Below are positions 54,521 to 64,000 of a DNA stretch of 64,000 nt, piece after piece. A program made the translations under genes and the position numbers. Source of the stretch: Porphyra umbilicalis (lineage: Eukaryota; Rhodophyta; Bangiophyceae; Bangiales; Bangiaceae); assembly GCA_002049455.2 (NCBI GenBank), contig KV918893.1, positions 1 to 64,000 on the forward strand, read 5' to 3'. The notes beneath the pieces are model-generated. The model did no database searches. It worked only from the letters and a program-made list of their open reading frames with translations, and was not told the DNA's origin. The stretch's first letter is position 1; each line of letters starts with the position of its first letter.

Positions 54521-57500
54521 TTAGGCGAGGAAGTCGACAACCGACCCGGCTTCTTCGACTCGTAGGCCCACACGCCGCATGTACTGATGCACCTTACGTC
54601 GGTCGAATCGACTGGCCAACTCGAGGGTGTCCTCCTCGGGATGGTACCCCCACCAGCGGGTCCACAGGCGTAGCGTGCCGTCGTCCGCGACTTCGTGGCC
54701 CACGAAGGCCTCCCAGACGAACTCCTTGCCCGTGTGTTGATGCCCCTCGGGGACCACGATGTCTTGGGGCACCCCGAGGTTCTGCAGGAGCGTCTGCGGA
54801 TCCCCCGGCGGGCCCGGCGCCGCCGTCACGTGGTCACTGCTCACAGTCTCAGGGTACCCGTCGATATCCAACGAGAACGTGCCCTCTCCGCGGGACAACT
54901 CCTTGTACGGTCCGGCCGCGCGAGTCCCGAGCTTATACTTGGTCCGCGCGTGGCCATCGACGAACACCCAGTCCCCCGCGTGGACGTCCTTGTTGACCGG
55001 TCGTACGCGGGCATCGTAGTTCCTCTTGTACCGCCGCTGTGCCAGCGTGAGGGACTTCCGCACCTTGTGGATTAGGTTCCGTAGCCGCGCTCGGAGGCCC
55101 TCGCGGACGGCTCGTGGGCTGTTGTCCGTCTCCTCGGGTGCCGGGGAGCCGACGAGGCGTTCCACGGAGAGGCTCCGCACACGCTCGGGGGTGACAAACT
55201 CGAGGGGCGCCACCCCGGTGCTCTGCTGCGGTCGGCTATTGTAGGCCAACGGCAGCATCGACACCAACTCGTCCCATCGGTCTTGGTGGTCCTCGACGTA
55301 CGTCCGCAACTGGCCCACGATGGTCCGGTTGTAGCGTTCCACTTGGCCGTTCGTCTGCGGGTGGTACGTCGTGGAGTACCGATTGGAGATCCCGAGGAGC
55401 GAGCAAACCCCTTGGAAGTACGTGGAACGGAACTGGGGACCATTGTCGGACAACACCGTCGCCGGGGGTCCATAGGCCGCCACCCAGTAGTCCAAAAAGG
55501 CTGCCGCGATGGTTTCCGCGTCGATCCGCTGAAGTGGGATGGCCCGCGTCATCTTGGAGAAGCGGTCCACGATGACCAACAGATGTTCGTTCCCCGCCGC
55601 CGTCCGGGGAAGGGGGCCAAGCAGGTCCATACACAGATCCGTCAGCGGTTCCGTCGGGGGGAGGGTCTTGAGGTAGTTTGTCTTGCGTCGCTTGCCGACG
55701 CGGTTCCTCGCGCACTGAGTGCAGTTGGCCACGAAGGCGTAGACGTCCACCACCATTGATTCCCAATAAAACCACCGTCGCATCGACGTGTACATCTTGT
55801 TCGCCCCCGGATGCCCGGCTTGCGGAGGGTAGTGCTCCCGCATCATCACCCCGTAGCGCATGTGGGTCGGCACGTAGACTTGCGTGGCCCCGTCCAACGG
55901 CGCCGTCCGCACCAACAGGCCGTTCGAGTCCTCGCGGAACCGCGACTTGTCGTTGCTGTCCATCGCCGCGCGGACCTCCTTGCACCGTCCGTCCTCCGCC
56001 TGCCCCTCGAGGAGCTCGGCGAGCGTTAGGGGGCCTAGGAGTCCCCCCTTGGTCTCCGGCGGTAACTGCCACGCGGCCGACGAGTTGGGTAACGCCAGAC
56101 AAGGTACCGCGTCGGGTATCGCCCCCTCGTCTCCCGCGGGTGTTGAGATCCGTGACATCGTGTCCGCCGCGTGGTGTGACGCCCCGGGGCGTGTCTGTAC
56201 CACGTAGTCGAACTCCGCCAGTCGCAACCGCCACCGCGCCAGCCTCCCGTGAGCCCCGTCCATGTGCAGCATCCACTTGAGAGCCGCGTGGTCCGTGCGC
56301 ACCGTGAAGCGGGTCCCCTCGACGTAGGGGCGGAGAAGGAGGGACGCCCACACAACCGCGAGGCACTCCCGCTCCGTCGTACTGTAGTTTCGCTCCGCCG
56401 CCTTGAGGGAGCTGCTCCAATAGCCAACGGGCCGCGTGGATTGGTCGGGTTGTTCTTGTAAAAGCACCGCGCCGACCTGCCCCGCGCTTGCGTCTGTGTC
56501 CAACGTGTACGTCCCTTGTCGCCTCGGCAGGGCGAGGATGGGGGCCTCCGTGAGTCGCCTCTTGAGTTCCTCGAATGCCCCCAGGGCCTCGTCGGACAGC
56601 GTCCCCCACCGGTCGGGCCTCTTGGAACTTGTCATGGCGGCCAACGGCCGCGCCACTTGGGCGTAGTCCTTGACGAACCTCCGATACACGTTGCACATCC
56701 CGAGGAAGCTACGTAGGTCCTTCTTGCACCGCGGGGGAGACGCCTCCTTGAGTCCGCGGATGTTCTTGTCTTGTACCTTCAGCTCCCCCCGGCCCACGAT
56801 ATGGCCCAAATACTCCACCTCCTCTTGGAACAAGTGGCACTTCTTGGCCTTCAGGGAGACACCCGCGCCGCGCAGCGCCGTGAAGACCTCCCGGAGGTGT
56901 TCCACGTGTTCCCCCGCCGTTTGCGAGAAGACGATGATGTCGTCGAGGTACACGAGGCAGCTCTTCCACTTGAGTCCCCCGAGGATCATGTCGATGGCCC
57001 GTTGGAAGGTCGCCGGGGCATTGGACAGCCCGAAGGGAAGGCGGATGTAGCGGTAGGCCCCCTCGTGGCAAACGAAGGTCGTCTTATCCCGGTCCTCGTC
57101 CGCCACGGGGAACTGCCAATACCCCGAGTTACAGTCGAGCGTCGAAAACACCTTGGCGTCCCCGAGGAAGTCAATACAATCTTCCATTCGTGGCAACGGG
57201 TACACATCCCGCACCGTGACCTCGTTAAGTCGGCGGTAATCCACGCAGAACCGCACTGTCCCGTCGGGTTTCGGAACCAGAACCACAGGGAAGGCCCACT
57301 CGGCGCTTGAGGGCTCGATAACCCCGAGGTCCCGCTGGCGTTGCACCTCCTTGGCGATGATGTCCCTCGAAGCGTGGCTCGCCCGATAGGGTTGGGCCCG
57401 CCGTGGCCGTGCCCCGTGGGTCACCTCGATCCGGTGCGGGGTGACGTCGACCTTGCCGAGTTGCCCCGCCCACAACGCCTTGTACTCCTCGAGGAGGTCG

Positions 57501-58822
57501 TCCACGTCACCGCGAAGAGGGTCGGGGACGCCCTCCCAGTGGACCTCCGGCTTGGGATACGTCTTGTCCGGCGGGTGAGGTGGAGGTTGCCCCTCGTCGA
57601 TCCTCTCTTCGGCTTGCCGCCCCGTCTTGAACTCCTCGTCGGGCTTGTCACGGGGGTCCGCCCCCATCGTTAGGACCGCCCCCGGCTCCTCCTCCTCAAC
57701 GACGTGCAGCGGTCCATTGTAGGCCGTCGCGGTTCCGATGACATACCCCTTCGCTAGGTGCACCGGCACGTCCCCGATGTTCGTCAGGTAGAGGGCCCGC
57801 GGGGTGTTGGGAGAGAACTCCGCGACCGCGTTGTGCAACAGTACCTTACGTCGGCTCATTTTGACGGGGCGTTCCCGTACCAGGTGGACCCCCTTGACGT
57901 TGCAGCACACTTGGACCGCCTGGATGCACCGCGGGCCGACGGTTACCCCTTGCCGAAGCCGGATAGCCCCAGCTTGGGCTTTCGGCTTGTTTCCTCGGCG
58001 AGGGGGCGCGGGCCGCGTGTTCCCCGTCCAGCTCCGCGTCGCCATCGTGGACGTGCCGTCGTCCCACTTGATCATCTGCGTCTTGGGGGAGATGGTGTCC
58101 ACGTAGTTGCGCTGGAAGTCCCACCCGAGGATGAGCGGTACCGGCAATGCCTTGACCACGAGGAACTCGTACTCCATAGCGGCACCCCCGACGTAGATCG
58201 TCAGCGACACCTCCGCGTTCACCTTGAGCAGCTGCCCCGAGGCGTCACTCACTTGCGTCCGGGGTGGCGCCCGCGATGCATACTCTGCCCATCCTTCGGG
58301 CAACATGTCCGCGCGGATCACGCTTGGCCCAGCGCCAGTGTCGACCACCGCCCTCGTGGGGACGGGGGTCTGCCACGGCGCCAACTGGTACGACGCGCTA
58401 ATCTCAAAATTCTCCTTCCGTAGTAGCAACAGCGTCCCCTTGAACCGCGGGCGATATCGCCCACGACGGCAGGGGCAGCGGGCCGGGACAGGCCACGTCG
58501 CGGTTACCCCAGGGGAGGCAAACGTGCCGTGGCGGGGGGCGACCGGGGAGTTGGGGCGGACAGGGGGGATGGAGGGGGATGGCGATGCCATCCCCCCTAG
58601 GCGTTTCCCGCCCCGCGGCGCCCCTTGGCCGGAATTGCCACGGGCAAGACGTCCCCCCCCTCCGTCCTCGTTGACTCCACATCGCCCAACAGGTCGTCCC
58701 ACACCAGGGCCACGACGGAGGTGCGATCCGAGGGGGCGCCCGCCCCCGCGTTCCTCTGTCGAAGGAAGGTGCTCCGCGCGGCCTTCACGAGGTCCCGCTG
58801 TTTGTCCGTCAGAATCTTGCAA
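54521..58822 (-). CDS. pol: Element C pol polyprotein (1433 aa)
   Basis: Domains in order: retropepsin (VVDTGAGPSVI); reverse transcriptase (YPLPRMEDCIDFLGDA, LPFGLSNAPATFQRA, LVYLDDIIVFS); RNase H (TLDTDASAGQVG, STTERECLAVVWA, VRTDHAALKWM); integrase with zinc motif (HYPPQAGHPG, CTQCARN) and DDE core (MDLLGPLPR, VLSDNGPQFRS, TYHPQTNGQVERYNR). Then follow a GPY/F-like module (RAAGPYKEL) and a chromodomain-like end (TRWWGYHPEEDTLELASRFD). The chromodomain would guide integration by binding marked histones in relatives. Its frame overlaps the end of gag by 226 nt in a different frame, fitting the ribosomal frameshifting used in the Ty3 family. Confidence 0.95.
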   Translation of the reverse strand: MQDSDGQTAGPREGRAEHLPSTEERGGGRPLGSHLRRGPGVGRPVGRCGVNEDGGGGRLARGNSGQGAPRGGKRLGGMASPSPSIPPVRPNSPVAPRHGTFASPGVTATWPVPARCPCRRGRYRPRFKGTLLLLRKENFEISASYQLAPWQTPVPTRAVVDTGAGPSVIRADMLPEGWAEYASRAPPRTQVSDASGQLLKVNAEVSLTIYVGGAAMEYEFLVVKALPVPLILGWDFQRNYVDTISPKTQMIKWDDGTSTMATRSWTGNTRPAPPRRGNKPKAQAGAIRLRQGVTVGPRCIQAVQVCCNVKGVHLVRERPVKMSRRKVLLHNAVAEFSPNTPRALYLTNIGDVPVHLAKGYVIGTATAYNGPLHVVEEEEPGAVLTMGADPRDKPDEEFKTGRQAEERIDEGQPPPHPPDKTYPKPEVHWEGVPDPLRGDVDDLLEEYKALWAGQLGKVDVTPHRIEVTHGARPRRAQPYRASHASRDIIAKEVQRQRDLGVIEPSSAEWAFPVVLVPKPDGTVRFCVDYRRLNEVTVRDVYPLPRMEDCIDFLGDAKVFSTLDCNSGYWQFPVADEDRDKTTFVCHEGAYRYIRLPFGLSNAPATFQRAIDMILGGLKWKSCLVYLDDIIVFSQTAGEHVEHLREVFTALRGAGVSLKAKKCHLFQEEVEYLGHIVGRGELKVQDKNIRGLKEASPPRCKKDLRSFLGMCNVYRRFVKDYAQVARPLAAMTSSKRPDRWGTLSDEALGAFEELKRRLTEAPILALPRRQGTYTLDTDASAGQVGAVLLQEQPDQSTRPVGYWSSSLKAAERNYSTTERECLAVVWASLLLRPYVEGTRFTVRTDHAALKWMLHMDGAHGRLARWRLRLAEFDYVVQTRPGASHHAADTMSRISTPAGDEGAIPDAVPCLALPNSSAAWQLPPETKGGLLGPLTLAELLEGQAEDGRCKEVRAAMDSNDKSRFREDSNGLLVRTAPLDGATQVYVPTHMRYGVMMREHYPPQAGHPGANKMYTSMRRWFYWESMVVDVYAFVANCTQCARNRVGKRRKTNYLKTLPPTEPLTDLCMDLLGPLPRTAAGNEHLLVIVDRFSKMTRAIPLQRIDAETIAAAFLDYWVAAYGPPATVLSDNGPQFRSTYFQGVCSLLGISNRYSTTYHPQTNGQVERYNRTIVGQLRTYVEDHQDRWDELVSMLPLAYNSRPQQSTGVAPLEFVTPERVRSLSVERLVGSPAPEETDNSPRAVREGLRARLRNLIHKVRKSLTLAQRRYKRNYDARVRPVNKDVHAGDWVFVDGHARTKYKLGTRAAGPYKELSRGEGTFSLDIDGYPETVSSDHVTAAPGPPGDPQTLLQNLGVPQDIVVPEGHQHTGKEFVWEAFVGHEVADDGTLRLWTRWWGYHPEEDTLELASRFDRRKVHQYMRRVGLRVEEAGSVVDFLA

Positions 58823-60273
58823 TCAAGGACTCGGTGGCCACGCGTCCAACACATGTAGCACAGCGGGGGACCCGTCGGGGCCTCCCGCCGAACATAGGGC
58901 GCTCCCCCAGCCGTGCGGAACCCCGGGGTACCCGACGGCAGCACCGCGACCGTGTCGTACGTCGCCGTGTCATCCTCCTCCCACGAGGAGTGGAGCTGGT
59001 TGACCGAGAGGCCTCGGGGCCCCGTCGACGTCTGTCCCTTCCGCGACGATCCCTCGGGTGACCCCCGGTTTGCCAACGCCATGACGTCCTTGGCGGCTCG
59101 ATATTTCCCCGCCACGTAGGTCGACAACTGTTGGTAGCTTCGTTGCGCCGAGTTGTACACGAAGGCGTCCGTCCGCAGATACTCCGGTAGCCCTTGGATC
59201 AGCTGCTGTTTCATCGTCCCCTCGGAGTGGATGTTGCCGCAAAGCTCAGCGAGGCTCCGTAGACGTGCCGCGAAGGCATCCACCCCCTCGTTGTCCACGA
59301 GCGCCGCCCGGCTAAACTTGTCCTGCGCCAGCCCCAAAGCGTGCGGCTCCGCGTAGGTCGACAACAGCCAATTGACCGCCGCGGGGAAGGACCCAAGCGA
59401 GCCCCGTCCGCCCGCGATATCCGACCCCGGTAGGTTTCGAGTGAACCGCGTCTCAGCGTCGCCCGCGAGGAAGTTGGGAATTAGGTACAAACCCATCCCC
59501 TCGGACACATCGTTGTCATCGCAGGCCTTGACGAACTTTCGGAGCCACGAGAAGACCTTGAGGGGTTCCTTCCCGTTGAACATCGGGGTCCCCCCGAAGG
59601 AGAACTTCATATTCTTGGCCGTCCGTCCCATCTTGCGGGCCTGCGATGCCCCGTAGGTCGAGTGACGGTTCCGTAGGCGGTACGATCGGTAGTCGAGGAC
59701 GCCCGCGAAGCGATCGTCCGGGCACTCGAGGACCGCCAACTTGCCGGACCCCACCTTGCGCCCCACGTGGTCGTCGTCGTTGTCGGTTGTCGCCGGCGAC
59801 GGCGAGGAAGATGAAGATGACGATGACGACGAGGGACTACGGTGACGCCGTGACTTTCCTTTGCTGCGGCTCTTCCGCGTGTCCACTGGAGAACCTCGGC
59901 GGGGGGCATCTTGAGCCGAGCCCGCGGGGCTCGCCGCGATGACCCGAGAAACGTCGGCCAATAACGACTCGCGGAACGTCGACAGCGCCGTGTCCAGATC
60001 GGCCATCGCTAAAGGCGTCGCGGGATCACGATCTTGATCCACCAATCCCGTCCGTTCGTCGAGACGTCGAGGGAGGAAGGCACCGGCCCCCGGTGGGACA
60101 CGACGAACCGTTTCGCCCACGAGGTCCGCCAATGGCCGAGGCGGAGTGAAGGGAATCCCTGATCCGGCCACGGATCCCCCTGTTGCAGCGACCGCTGGGG
60201 TCACCGCGGATGTACCCGCCGGCATACCGCTAGCGATCGCGTTCGACTTGGGGATGTCGGACGGCGACGCCAT
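58597..60273 (-). CDS. gag: Element C gag
   Basis: Start chosen at the ATG giving MASPSDIPKSNAIASG (the frame is open upstream to 60384). A proline-rich N-terminus is followed by a serine/aspartate tract. The helical Gag core (KVFSWLRKFVKACDDNDVSE, FPAAVNWLLSTYAE) is next, and a CCHC knuckle CYMCWTRGHRVLDC stands near the end. Forms the particle shell in relatives. Confidence 0.9.
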   Translation of the reverse strand: MASPSDIPKSNAIASGMPAGTSAVTPAVAATGGSVAGSGIPFTPPRPLADLVGETVRRVPPGAGAFLPRRLDERTGLVDQDRDPATPLAMADLDTALSTFRESLLADVSRVIAASPAGSAQDAPRRGSPVDTRKSRSKGKSRRHRSPSSSSSSSSSSPSPATTDNDDDHVGRKVGSGKLAVLECPDDRFAGVLDYRSYRLRNRHSTYGASQARKMGRTAKNMKFSFGGTPMFNGKEPLKVFSWLRKFVKACDDNDVSEGMGLYLIPNFLAGDAETRFTRNLPGSDIAGGRGSLGSFPAAVNWLLSTYAEPHALGLAQDKFSRAALVDNEGVDAFAARLRSLAELCGNIHSEGTMKQQLIQGLPEYLRTDAFVYNSAQRSYQQLSTYVAGKYRAAKDVMALANRGSPEGSSRKGQTSTGPRGLSVNQLHSSWEEDDTATYDTVAVLPSGTPGFRTAGGAPYVRREAPTGPPLCYMCWTRGHRVLDCKILTDKQRDLVKAARSTFLRQRNAGAGAPSDRTSVVALVWDDLLGDVESTRTEGGDVLPVAIPAKGRRGAGNA

Positions 60274-60393
60274 CGTAGTGGCCGGGCGGTAATCGACGAC
60301 AGACCGACGCGGAGATCCACGTCGCCTTGAACAGACAAACCAACAGACGATCGGGGAACCGGCTACCCGGTACGGGCGTGGCAACGGCCGGAA

Positions 60394-60411
60394 TCCCCTG
60401 CTGCTCCACCA
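60394..60411 (-). promoter_or_regulatory. Element C primer-binding site
   Basis: Minus strand TGGTGGAGCAGCAGGGGA, five bases after the 5' LTR; identical to the site of element B. Confidence 0.8.
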
Positions 60412-60416
60412 GAACT

Positions 60417-60912
60417 TGTAGCGGTTCTAAGCACCACCACGTTGGTTCGTCGTCCAGCCGAAGTGACCTCTTGATCAGCTCGGTCCGTCGAAGGAACTGC
60501 CCCGGAAATCGACCCACAGCCCAGCCTTCCCCCAACGGGAGGAGAGGATCACGGCAAAGCCCAGGGGGGAATCGTAGTCCAAAGCACAGTTGGTTTTATC
60601 AAATGGCGACGGGGACGGCGTCCCCGCTGTCAATAAACCCCTCCCAAACCGAACGCCGGGGGCCAAAGTAGCCACCCCAAATGCGCCAAACAGATAAATC
60701 CCTCCAAAGCGAAAAGTTCAAACAAGTAGTAGGGGGGCTGGGAAAACCACTTGGGAAAAGCCCCGCCCCCGACCGAATCCAATCTCGCCGAGATCTGGAC
60801 AGGTCATTCCCTTGCTGGCCCGGATCGGGATATTTTGGGGCGGCCCCCGGGGGTGTGCTGTCCACAGCTGAGGGGCCACGCCCCTTCCAACTGGGGACCC
60901 CCGACCGCCACA
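60417..60912 (-). repeat. Element C 5' LTR
   Basis: 496 bp, one substitution and one indel from 52154-52650. Confidence 0.95.
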
Positions 60913-60917
60913 TCGGC

Positions 60918-61596
60918 ACCATCGGCGCTGTAAAACTGCGGCAGCCGCAGAAGCAGGAGCTGCCGTCGCAGCCGCAGCCACTGACGCAGAAAAAGTGAAA
61001 GGAGCACCCGTCTGGGAGGGGTCTAAACCCGTGGCGTTTGGGGCGGCGTGCCAGGGCCAGCGGGCTGATCGTCCTGGGCCGCAGCAGGGCGCCCCTGCCC
61101 ACGTCTCCAGTGCAGTAGATTTCTTAATGTTAAGGCCGTTGGCGGCGTAACTATTCTATGAGATCACGCCCCAGCTGAAACCCTTTTCAGCTTGGGCGTG
61201 ACGAATGATCACGTTAAAAAACGTACATGTGATCACATACTACGTGACTTCCCAATCACGTTACGGTCGTGCAGTACAAACCTACCTGCTAGCAAGGCTG
61301 TGGCCATGCCAACGCCTCCGCAACGTTGATGTCAGCAACGGACTCTCCAGCGACGCAGGATACGCGCCACCCCCCCCCAACCCGCCGCAGTTGCTCAGGG
61401 GCGCCCATGCCCCGACTCCGTCAACGCCCCACACACACCCGCCGCCACCAATTATTCGGCCGGTCACATCTCATGGTAACTGACGTCACCTGCTTGTATA
61501 CGGCGCTCACGGCCACACATCTGTCTCGTTGATAGTGAAGTAACCCTCTCAAGAACGCTCCTAAATCGGGTGTAGAAGGTCCTTGTCAGCCGAAAT
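60918..61596. other. Intergenic, one strong hairpin
   Basis: No gene. The hairpin 61164-61201 has arms TCACGCCC-AGCTGAAA and TTTCAGCT-GGGCGTGA around CCC and uses the same TCACGCCC word as the ACGCC repeats. Confidence 0.5.
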
Positions 61597-62319
61597 TGTG
61601 ACGGTCCGTCTCATGGCCCCGACACTCGGGGAACCAGATTCCCCGGAAATATGCCCCACTACCACATATTTCAAATTGTTCCGTCGGCGACCCACTTGTG
61701 ATCACCTCGTGGCTCACCAACCACAACCGCAATCCCAACACTTCCCTGGGATTTGTAACCCCCCGAGCGAGTCCCTATTTAAGGGCCTTTTGTGTAAACC
61801 CGACTTGGATTATCGACTTATGTTACTCCGCGCCCCTGACACCGGGGCGCCGCGAGGGTGTCACGTAGCACCCTTCCCCCGCCTCTATTCAAGGCGGTAT
61901 TCGAAGCTTCGGCCGTCCTCCGGGTTATGGGCCCTGTGGGCCCTGAGGGGAGGGTTTTCCGAGTGTCCTTTGACGGTGTCTGAGGAGGGTTTCGCGAGGG
62001 TCCTTTGAGGGTATCTGAGGAGGGTTTTCCGAGGGTCCCTTGAGGGTGTCTGAGGACGGTTTTCTGAGGGTCCGAGGGGAACGGATGGGATCAGAGGGTG
62101 ACGCGTGAGTGACGCCTCGAGACCCTCGCCGCGGGCAAGCAAACTTCCAGTCGAACAACTCGTGTTTGTCGCTCGGGGCGCCTTTCCCCGGTCGACGCCG
62201 TGCGTGTGTGCTCTTCGGGGTTTTCTTCCGGGGCGGGTTTCTCCGACAGGACTACCCGGCGCCACGGTTTGGCTCGCCCTCCCCCCAACAGGGTGGCGTG
62301 GGCTGAGCGTGTTGTCACA
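61597..62319 (+). repeat. Element D 5' LTR
   Basis: 723 bp, TGTGAC to GTCACA; related to 30498-31226, with the same kind of tandem CCTC/GAGG units (61940-62080). Confidence 0.85.
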
Positions 62320-64000
62320 TTTGGTGGAGCTGCAGGAGAGGAAGGCAACTCAACCTTCCTCGGGGTGGTGAAGGTGCGCCAACCCGCCTCGGGGGGAACC
62401 TAGTTGGTCCTGCTCCCCTTGGTGCCTAGCGCTGCGGGCGGCGCCCCGCAACGCCAGGTTTGGCTGAGTCCGGCCGGGTCGATGGCCGATGGGGGGGGGA
62501 ATGGAGACCCCCCTGGTGTCGAGGTGCCTGGTGCCGGGGCGGATGAGATGACCCCCCCCGGAGGCGGATCGTCGGTTGACAATCGCCACACAACCGCCGG
62601 CACCACGGATGTGAGTGCCCGCAGGGAGCGGACTTTGTTCCAGCCCTAGCCCCCGGGCCTCGATCCGACTGGGACTCGCCCCCCGACAGGCGCTCCCTTG
62701 GGTAGTACTCACCCCGAGGCGGTCCTGTCGGGTGCTAGCACTCATTTCGGCGTAGGACAGCTGCCCGACGATACCACGTGGGGTGGTGGGTCTGTGCCAC
62801 CACCGGCACGGAAACCTGCGGGTGGGAGCTCTAGTCCTGCTCCCCCAGGTTCACGGAGTGCCAAGGGTGCCCCGGCGCTTGAGAACAGTGCCGGAACCCA
62901 CGGTATCGGTCCCCCGGCCCTCGGGCCCGGTGGGGATCCCCTCTCGGTGCTTGGGAGGGGGGGGCGACGCCAGGATCGGCACAGGAGCCTGCAGGCGGGA
63001 GCTCTAGTCGTGCTCCCCCAGGCTCACGGGGTGCCAGGGATGGCCGGGGTCTCGAGTGGCGAGACGCCGTGGCCGAGGTCGTTCGGTCTGAAGTTACCCA
63101 ACCGCTAGTTAAGATGTTGAGGGGCTCTACGCCCAGGCCCGCTGAGCGGCGGGGCCCAGCCCGACGCTCTTCTCGTCGGCGCCGACGCGACAACTCGTCG
63201 TCGTCGTAGACCATTGACCTCTCCCGCTCGGGGGACGAGTCCGCTGTTGCGGTCCTACTTGGTGCGTTCCGTGCTACCCCCACGCCGTCGACGGTGAGAG
63301 AGGGCACTCGGGGAATTGACCAGACGGCCCAACCGACTCCTGCCTCGGCGGAGGGTGAGCAAGGCGTGGGAGCGGCGCGAGAGTTACCCCGGGGTATTGA
63401 CCCGGGGTTCCCGACGCAACTCTCCTCCGCGACCGGTCCGGAGGCAGAGGGGTGGCCTATTTAAACCACCCCGACCCCCCCAACTCGGGTGGCGCCGCCC
63501 AAGATTGTGGTGAACCACCCGTACTACCGGTTGATGTTCGATTGTGAGACCTACGCGCTAGACAACAAGTCTGTTGCCTACACGCGGCGCCAGGCCCGTA
63601 CTCTGGGCCGGCGCAAGAAAGAGGTGGCTCAGTCCTTCGGGGTAAACGACGAGTGGGGTGGTTCCCCCCCGGCCAATGTCTTCCAGTTCTTGCAAAAGTT
63701 TGCCAAGGCCTGTGACGACAACAACATCTCCGAAGACGAAGCCTTCTACATCCTTCAAGACTTCACGAAGGAACCTCTAAGTCAGAGGTGATGATGGTTA
63801 TGCCAACTCGCCGCTCGGGTAACCCCGGCGAGGTCACTTCTTACCTGAAGCTCATCAACTGGACGATCCGGCGTCAGGTCGACGAGGCCTCGGTGGCTAC
63901 TCGAGTCGAGACCCTTAACGTCGCGGTCCAACAGGATGACAAGGACGAGTTGTCCTTCGCCGAGCGCCTCCGCCGCCTCAACACCGAGTGCGGGTTCATG
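61597..64000 (+). mobile_element. Element D: 5' part of an A-family Ty3 retrotransposon, leaves the window
   Basis: 5' LTR 61597-62319, primer-binding-site variant TGGTGGAGCTGCAGGAGA at 62322, then a gag region (about 62.5-64.0 kb) with NHPYYRLMFDCETYALDNKS and NVFQFLQKFAKACDDNNISE, nearly the same as element A. Opposite orientation to A. Fossil; the visible gag is broken. Confidence 0.85.

Larger units (their letters stand above)
52154..60912 (-). mobile_element. Element C: Ty3 chromovirus-type retrotransposon, looks whole
   Basis: LTRs of 497 and 496 bp (52154-52650 and 60417-60912), TG...CA ends, differ by one substitution and one indel by eye. Perfect TCGGC duplicates flank it (52149-52153 and 60913-60917). 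Minus-strand gag and pol are long and open. A plus-strand ORF occupies the space between pol and the 3' LTR. The near-identity of the LTRs indicates a very recent insertion. No break was noticed. Confidence 0.95.

Noticed and set aside
55236-56696. 486-codon minus frame inside element C
   Set aside because: Shadow of pol in another frame (VVG, RRG-rich), no motif of its own.

Overview
The window is eukaryotic nuclear DNA. It is very GC-rich, has few host genes, is crowded with retroelements and TIR transposons, and shows short introns where an intron can be seen. A secreted vanadium-haloperoxidase-like protein and the GC-rich, intron-poor style suggest an alga, perhaps a bangiophyte red alga such as Porphyra/Pyropia. 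That placement is inference and no marker gene here proves it. No rRNA, tRNA or CRISPR array was recognised.

Host genes lie mainly in the first 15 kb. At 1496-3854 is an ATAD2/Yta7-type double-AAA protein whose first Walker B motif carries Gln in place of the catalytic Glu. Its reading frame changes twice, once at a 31-G run. At 7059-7547 is a small membrane-protein candidate with a 57-nt intron. At 10775-12331 is a complete secreted vanadium-haloperoxidase-fold protein that keeps the vanadate pocket but has Ser where the acid-base His is expected. At 13789-14593 (minus) is an unrecognised gene candidate. Near 49.3-50.5 kb is a Myb/SANT-like gene of the kind associated with PIF/Harbinger transposons, and a Harbinger transposase fragment lies at 41.5-42.0 kb.

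From 14641 to 37338 there is a nested complex. A tyrosine-recombinase retroelement (E, DIRS/Ngaro-like) holds a TIR-bounded segment (F) and a Ty3-type LTR element (B, plus strand). B holds another Ty3 chromovirus-type element (A, minus strand). A in turn holds two small TIR DNA transposons. LTR divergence judged by eye (B about 5%, A about 2%) fits this order of insertion. A second chromovirus-type element (C, 52154-60912, minus strand) looks whole, with almost identical LTRs and a perfect TCGGC target duplication. A relative of A (D) starts at 61597 and leaves the window.

Elements A and C each carry, between the end of pol and the 3' LTR, about 2 kb with open frames on the strand opposite to gag-pol. 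This recurrent antisense accessory region is the best candidate for something undescribed here. The rest (about 37.3-52 kb) is a patchwork of palindromes, ACGCC-motif arrays with AGGGTTGC ends, a 0.95 kb dispersed repeat, TA and CTAG-target TIR elements, and low-complexity DNA with no convincing genes.
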